The notes under the pieces were generated by a model. The model worked only from the letters and a program-made list of their open reading frames with translations, was not told the DNA's origin and ran no database searches. Below are positions 8,161-12,023 of a stretch of DNA of 12,023 bases, in pieces (position 1 is the first letter of the stretch; every line of letters begins with the position of its first letter). Both the position numbers and the translations under genes were made by a program. This stretch comes from Bacteroidota bacterium (GTDB taxonomy: Bacteria; Bacteroidota; Bacteroidia; Chitinophagales; Chitinophagaceae), in contig JAJXYG010000173.1 in NCBI GenBank assembly GCA_021780705.1, forward strand, positions 1-12,023, in the 5' to 3' direction.

Positions 8161-8976
8161 TCAATATTGTTCTGATTCGTTCGGGAAATCTCCGGATTTT
8201 ACATCCTCGATATAGTGATGGATGGCATCTGTGACCTGCTGGTGCAGGTTCAGGTAAGTCCTTAAGAAGCGAGGTTTGAATTCGGTATTGATTCCCAGCA
8301 TGTCATGCATTACCAGGACCTGGCCGTCACAGGAATTTCCCGCGCCTATTCCAATGGTGGGAATGGTGAGCCTTCCGGTCACTTCGCGGGCGAGTGCAGC
8401 CGGTATCTTTTCCAATACGATGCCAAAGCATCCGGCTTCCTGGAGTAATTCCGCATCCCTTTTTAATTTTTCTGCTTCCTCTTCCTCCCTGGCCCTGACT
8501 GTATAGGTACCAAACTTGTATATGGATTGGGGGGTAAGGCCCAGATGTCCCATGACCGGTACTCCGGCACTGATGATTCTTTTCACGGATTCCAATACTT
8601 CCTCACCCCCTTCCAGTTTGATGGCATGGGCTCCGGTTTCCTTCATGATGCGAATAGTTGAATTCAGCGCCTCCTTGCTGTTTCCCTGATAGCTTCCAAA
8701 GGGAAGGTCAACAATGATAAGCGATCTTTTGGAACCCCTGACTACAGAAGATGCGTGGTAAATCATCTGGTCCAGGGTAATGGGAAGGGTTGTTTCATGA
8801 CCGGCCATCACGTTACTGGCGCTGTCTCCAACCAGGATGATATCAATGCCCGCTTCGTCGAATATCTTGGCAAAAGAAAAATCATAGGCCGTAATCATGG
8901 AGATCTTTTCGCCTGCCTCTTTCATTTTGAGCAGGGTATGGGTAGTTATTTTCTTGATTTCTTTGTTGACTGACAT
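8161..8976 (-). CDS. panB: 3-methyl-2-oxobutanoate hydroxymethyltransferase
   Basis: This enzyme transfers a hydroxymethyl group from 5,10-methylene-tetrahydrofolate to 2-oxoisovalerate, giving ketopantoate. It is the first committed step of pantothenate and CoA synthesis and is cytoplasmic. From the ATG at 8976 the protein is 271 residues, the usual PanB length, starting [13 protein letters not shown] as in relatives. The Mg2+ ligands are visible: Asp51 in [17 protein letters not shown], Asp90 in VDLPFGSYQ and Glu122 in KLEGG. The catalytic Glu189 is in [18 protein letters not shown] (140-151) and [15 protein letters not shown] (205-219) complete the TIM-barrel signatures. An in-frame TTG at 9036 would add 20 residues that are not part of the fold, so I reject it. 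No other pan gene lies in the window; the neighbouring ppx stops 126 nt before the ATG. No terminator with a T-run is visible downstream, so some readthrough into the ALDH7 gene is possible. Confidence 0.97.
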   Translation of the reverse strand: MSVNKEIKKITTHTLLKMKEAGEKISMITAYDFSFAKIFDEAGIDIILVGDSASNVMAGHETTLPITLDQMIYHASSVVRGSKRSLIIVDLPFGSYQGNSKEALNSTIRIMKETGAHAIKLEGGEEVLESVKRIISAGVPVMGHLGLTPQSIYKFGTYTVRAREEEEAEKLKRDAELLQEAGCFGIVLEKIPAALAREVTGRLTIPTIGIGAGNSCDGQVLVMHDMLGINTEFKPRFLRTYLNLHQQVTDAIHHYIEDVKSGDFPNESEQY

Positions 8977-9058
8977 CTGAATTGAATTTAGTGAAGTGCG
9001 ATAGGAGGGAGTTGGCTCTGCATTAGAATAAAACAAATCCTTGTGAGCATTCGCCTTT

Positions 9059-9094
9059 CAAAAGTAGAGATATTAATTGAATTTTTTTTCCAAA
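9059..9094 (-). promoter_or_regulatory. Candidate Bacteroidota promoter for panB
   Basis: The minus strand carries TTTG at 9091-9094 and TACTTTTG at 9059-9066, an exact TAnnTTTG element. The gap is 24 nt, slightly longer than the usual 17-23, and contains a run of eight A. Transcription would begin near 9052, leaving a leader of about 75 nt before the ATG at 8976. It is the only candidate in the window with both boxes. The -33 box lies only 9 nt beyond the ppx stop, so panB can be transcribed independently of ppk-ppx. Confidence 0.45.
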
Positions 9095-9102
9095 TCGTTT
9101 TT

Positions 9103-9996
9103 TCAGGATACAACTTGATTTTTTACTTCCATCCATAAGTGTTGCACCAGACCATCAGCCAGTCCAATTTTCGGGACATAAATTTGTGAGGAACCGGCCC
9201 ATCTCATTACGTTGACGTATATCTGCAATGCAGGGACGATTACATCTGCACGGTCCTCCCTGAGTTTATAGATGGCGATCCTGTCCTTCAGGGGAACATT
9301 GCTGAGCTCCTTATAATAATCACGAAGTAGTTCAATTGACAGGGGTCTGCCGTCCTTTCTTTTACTTAAGGAAAATACCTTGTTGATGTTACCACCGGAT
9401 CCAATGGCAGTTACTTCCTTGTGAGACCGGGTCTTCTTTTTTATATCCGATTTGATTTCATCCCATGCCTGGTCACTGACCTGATTTTTAAGTATCCTGA
9501 TAGTGCCGATATTGAACGAGTCATTGAACACCAGCTGGTTGTTGCTGAAGAAGGTGAGTTCAGTACTGCCACCACCCACATCAATATAAAGATAGGAGTG
9601 GTCTTTATCCAGCCCTTCTGCCACGTGATTTTCAAATATAAAGGAGGCTTCCTGGCTTCCGGAAATGATTTCAATTTCAATTCCTGTTTCCTTTCTGATT
9701 ATTTCAAGGATTTCTTTGCTATTGGTTGCATCCCGCATAGCGGAGGTGGCACAGGCCTTCAGGTACTTCACTTCATAAGCATGCAGGAGGTTGATGAAGG
9801 CCTTCATGGTATGGAGCAACAATTCCCTTTTATGGTCTGAGATCATCCTGGTATCAAACACCTCAAAGCCCAACCGAAGGGGTACCCGCGTAAGGGAAAC
9901 CTTGCTGAAAGAGGTGTTACCCTTTTCATCAGTTGTCGCTTCTGAAATCAGCAACCTTGCCGCATTGCTTCCTATGTCAATTGCTGCCAGCTTCAC
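9103..9996 (-). CDS. ppx: Ppx/GppA-family exopolyphosphatase / pppGpp phosphatase
   Basis: A 297-residue member of the ASKHA-fold Ppx/GppA family, which removes terminal phosphate from polyphosphate or converts pppGpp to ppGpp. It has the short two-domain form, without the C-terminal HD-like part of E. coli Ppx. The phosphate-1 loop AAIDIGSNAARLLI (4-17), ATSAMRDATNS (83-93), ISGSQEAS (111-118) with Glu116, the phosphate-2 loop YIDVGGGSTEL (137-147) with Asp139 and Glu146, and the AIGSGGNINKV segment (198-207) are all present. Gln115 stands where many relatives have Glu; the adjacent Glu116 is kept. The start is GTG at 9996, inside the end of ppk, giving a 20-nt overlap; the first residues match the family exactly, so a later start would cut into the phosphate-1 loop. 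The overlap and the ppk neighbour favour the polyphosphatase role over pppGpp hydrolysis, but sequence alone does not separate them. Confidence 0.93.
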   Translation of the reverse strand: MKLAAIDIGSNAARLLISEATTDEKGNTSFSKVSLTRVPLRLGFEVFDTRMISDHKRELLLHTMKAFINLLHAYEVKYLKACATSAMRDATNSKEILEIIRKETGIEIEIISGSQEASFIFENHVAEGLDKDHSYLYIDVGGGSTELTFFSNNQLVFNDSFNIGTIRILKNQVSDQAWDEIKSDIKKKTRSHKEVTAIGSGGNINKVFSLSKRKDGRPLSIELLRDYYKELSNVPLKDRIAIYKLREDRADVIVPALQIYVNVMRWAGSSQIYVPKIGLADGLVQHLWMEVKNQVVS

Positions 9997-12023
9997 CCGA
10001 TAAGTATTTTTTCTTGGAGAGATAATTAAAGGTTTCTATCTGGGAGCGGATTTTTTTGGGGTGCTGACTGGTGGCGTACCGGTTGGTCAATTCATTGTCC
10101 AGAACCCGGGCCTTGACATTGTCGGACAACTGAATATCCAGGATGTCTTTTAATTCCTTTTGGATTTCCTTGTCGTTGACGGGACAGGTGACTTCTACCC
10201 GGTGGTCGATATTGCGGACCATCCAGTCCGCTGAAGAAATAAAGGCTTTTTCTTTTCCTTCATTATGGAAAATAAATACCCTGGCATGTTCGAGATATTC
10301 GTCTATAATACTGATCGCCTTTATCTTTTTCACAAATTTCTTGTTTTCGGTAAACATGCAGCATATTCCCCTGATGATCATTTTAATTTTTACACCCGCT
10401 TTGGCAGCAGTATAGAGTTTGAGTATGAGTTCCTCATCACTGAGTGAATTTATTTTGAGGGTGATGGCGGCAGGCTTTCCCTGCCGCGCCACCTGGATTT
10501 CCCGGTCTATAAGGCTGTGCATTTGGGTGCGCATGGTAACCGGGCTTACAATCAGTTTCTTACAGGCCTTTAATAACTGGGGATTGTCCTGGTTCTCCAG
10601 GTAGGTAAAGATCCGGTTGATGTCTGCCATAATATGCCGGTTGCTGGTCAGCAGGCAATGGTCCCCATACAGGCGTGCAGTCTTTTCGTTGAGGTTTCCC
10701 GTACTTACAAAACCCAGGTGGGTGGTATGATTGTTTACCCTCTTTTTGATCAGGCAAATTTTGGCATGGATCTTCATATTTGGAGCCCCGATATACACTT
10801 TGGCACCTGACTCCTCCAGTTTACGTTTCCATTCCAGGTTGGCCTCTTCGTCAAAGCGGGCCCTAAGCTCCATGACCACGATTACGGACTTGCCATTTCT
10901 TACGGCATTGGTCAGCGCATTGATGATGTTGGATCCGGGAGCAAGTCTGTAACAGGTCAGCTTGATACTGATCACATCCGGAGAAATGGCCGCTTCGATG
11001 AGAAGATCAATTACCGATTCAAAGGAGTGATAGGGGAAATTAAGAAGTACGTCCCTTTGAAGTATCACACTGGTCACACTGCTGGCGTTTTGCAAAATAG
11101 GATGAATGAAAGCCTTCTTTCTTAAATTCTTTCTCTCAAATACATTGTCGGGAAAATTGATAAAATCCTTGAAATTATGGATTCTTTCCCCGGGTTGTAT
11201 GCTGTCAATATTGGAAATACCCAGCCTTTTAATTAGATAATTCAACAGGGAATTGTCAATTTCCTTATCGTATATAAACCGGACAGGTTTGCCCTTTTTC
11301 CGGTTTTTAAGTCCTTTCTCAATCTTTTGGATCAGGGAAGTCGAAACATCATTGTCAATATCCATTTCAGCATCCCGGGTCACCTTGATGATATTGGAAG
11401 AAAAGGTATCATATCCAAAATAGGAAAACAGGTTGGGCAGGCAAAACCGGATGATGTCCTCCAGCAGGATGATGTATTTGTTCTCACTGGTGGAAGGAAG
11501 GGTAATGAACCTGGGGAGTCTGGAAGTTACCGATACCAGGGCAAATCGTTGAGGGATAGTACCATCCTTTTTGGACAATTTACAGGCCAGGTAGATGGAT
11601 TTGTCATTCAGTGTGGGAAAGTCCTGAATGTCCTCAATCATCAAGGGGACAATAAAACTCCTGACACTTTCCGTATAATAGGTGAGCACAAAATTCTGCT
11701 GCTCGCGGTTGAGTTGTTTTTCCGTGAGCAGGAAAATTTTCTGGCTGCGGAGTTCCCGTTTGATATTGGTCCAGGTGGTATTGAACTGGTCCTGCTGGTT
11801 GGAAACAATAATATTGATATCCTTGAGGATTTTATCCGGAGAGGCTTCCAGGTGCATATTGGTGGCCTTTTTCCCGAATTCAATCATTCGTCTTAAAGTG
11901 GCCACCCTGACCCTGAAGAATTCATCTAGGTTGCTGGAGAAAATTCCCAGAAATCGGATCCGTTCCCGTAAGGGCACTGTCTGGTCTTCGGCTTCCTGCA
12001 GTACCCTCGCATTAAAGGCCAGC
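9977..12023 (-). CDS. ppk1: Polyphosphate kinase 1, N-terminus cut by window edge
   Basis: PPK1 reversibly transfers the gamma phosphate of ATP to polyphosphate through a phosphohistidine. The frame is open from the right edge (residues LAFNARVLQEAED...) to the TGA at 9977-9979, 681 codons, so only about 10-15 N-terminal residues are missing; a GTG at 11977 is internal Val, not a start. IFSSNLDEFF is the ATP-base-binding N-terminal signature. LTCYRLAPGSNI and VVMELRARFDEEANLEWKRKLE mark the first phospholipase-D-like domain. The phosphorylated His lies in MKIHAKICLI, encoded at 10766-10768. TGNLNEKTARLYGDH follows. The second catalytic His is in YLEHARVFIFHNEGK, encoded at 10286-10288, and SSADWMVRNIDHRVEV is in the last domain. 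No truncation or frameshift is seen. It overlaps ppx by 20 nt, so the two are translationally linked and form one operon. Confidence 0.97.
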   Translation of the reverse strand, partial: LAFNARVLQEAEDQTVPLRERIRFLGIFSSNLDEFFRVRVATLRRMIEFGKKATNMHLEASPDKILKDINIIVSNQQDQFNTTWTNIKRELRSQKIFLLTEKQLNREQQNFVLTYYTESVRSFIVPLMIEDIQDFPTLNDKSIYLACKLSKKDGTIPQRFALVSVTSRLPRFITLPSTSENKYIILLEDIIRFCLPNLFSYFGYDTFSSNIIKVTRDAEMDIDNDVSTSLIQKIEKGLKNRKKGKPVRFIYDKEIDNSLLNYLIKRLGISNIDSIQPGERIHNFKDFINFPDNVFERKNLRKKAFIHPILQNASSVTSVILQRDVLLNFPYHSFESVIDLLIEAAISPDVISIKLTCYRLAPGSNIINALTNAVRNGKSVIVVMELRARFDEEANLEWKRKLEESGAKVYIGAPNMKIHAKICLIKKRVNNHTTHLGFVSTGNLNEKTARLYGDHCLLTSNRHIMADINRIFTYLENQDNPQLLKACKKLIVSPVTMRTQMHSLIDREIQVARQGKPAAITLKINSLSDEELILKLYTAAKAGVKIKMIIRGICCMFTENKKFVKKIKAISIIDEYLEHARVFIFHNEGKEKAFISSADWMVRNIDHRVEVTCPVNDKEIQKELKDILDIQLSDNVKARVLDNELTNRYATSQHPKKIRSQIETFNYLSKKKYLSGEAGSN

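Noticed and set aside
11327..11896. Long open frame on the plus strand (189 codons) inside ppk1
   Set aside because: It lies wholly opposite the conserved ppk1 coding sequence and shows no recognisable domain; it is a shadow frame.
1..12023. Search for a defence, mobile or otherwise undescribed gene system
   Set aside because: All coding space is accounted for by recognisable core-metabolism and peptidase families on one strand, with no repeats, integrase, transposase or base-composition break visible by eye.

Overview
The window looks like ordinary core chromosome of a member of the Bacteroidota, most likely Flavobacteriaceae. The reasons are a flavobacterial-type membrane pyrophosphatase, a solitary ALDH7-type dehydrogenase, a secreted S8 peptidase of the Bacteroidota kind, start regions without Shine-Dalgarno sequences, and several upstream matches to the Bacteroidota -7 promoter element TAnnTTTG. 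All eight genes lie on the minus strand. I see no RNA gene, insertion sequence, phage gene, CRISPR array or attachment site, and no gene-free stretch above about 185 nt.

Layout, in the direction of transcription from the right edge to the left: ppk1 (polyphosphate kinase, cut by the right edge) overlaps ppx/gppA (exopolyphosphatase family) by 20 nt. Next come panB (ketopantoate hydroxymethyltransferase), an ALDH7-family aldehyde dehydrogenase, and a secreted subtilisin-like S8 peptidase followed by a clear intrinsic terminator. A DinB-fold protein then precedes nnrE/nnrD (bifunctional NAD(P)H-hydrate repair enzyme), probably as a two-gene operon. Last is hppA, the ion-pumping membrane pyrophosphatase, which runs off the left edge.

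Together the genes are mostly housekeeping metabolism. ppk1-ppx makes and breaks polyphosphate, and hppA recovers energy from pyrophosphate as an ion gradient. nnrE/nnrD repairs damaged NAD(P)H, panB commits 2-oxoisovalerate to pantothenate and CoA, and the aldehyde dehydrogenase probably oxidises aminoadipate semialdehyde or a similar substrate. Three starts differ from a longest-frame reading or use GTG: the dehydrogenase and panB both start at an internal ATG, while nnrE and ppx start at GTG.

I did not find an undescribed multi-gene system. The most interesting details are the rearranged gate residues of HppA (Glu in helix 5, none at the usual helix 6 positions), its hydrophilic C-terminal tail, the strongly basic tail and large insertion in the S8 peptidase, and a compact terminator-promoter junction of about 90 nt.
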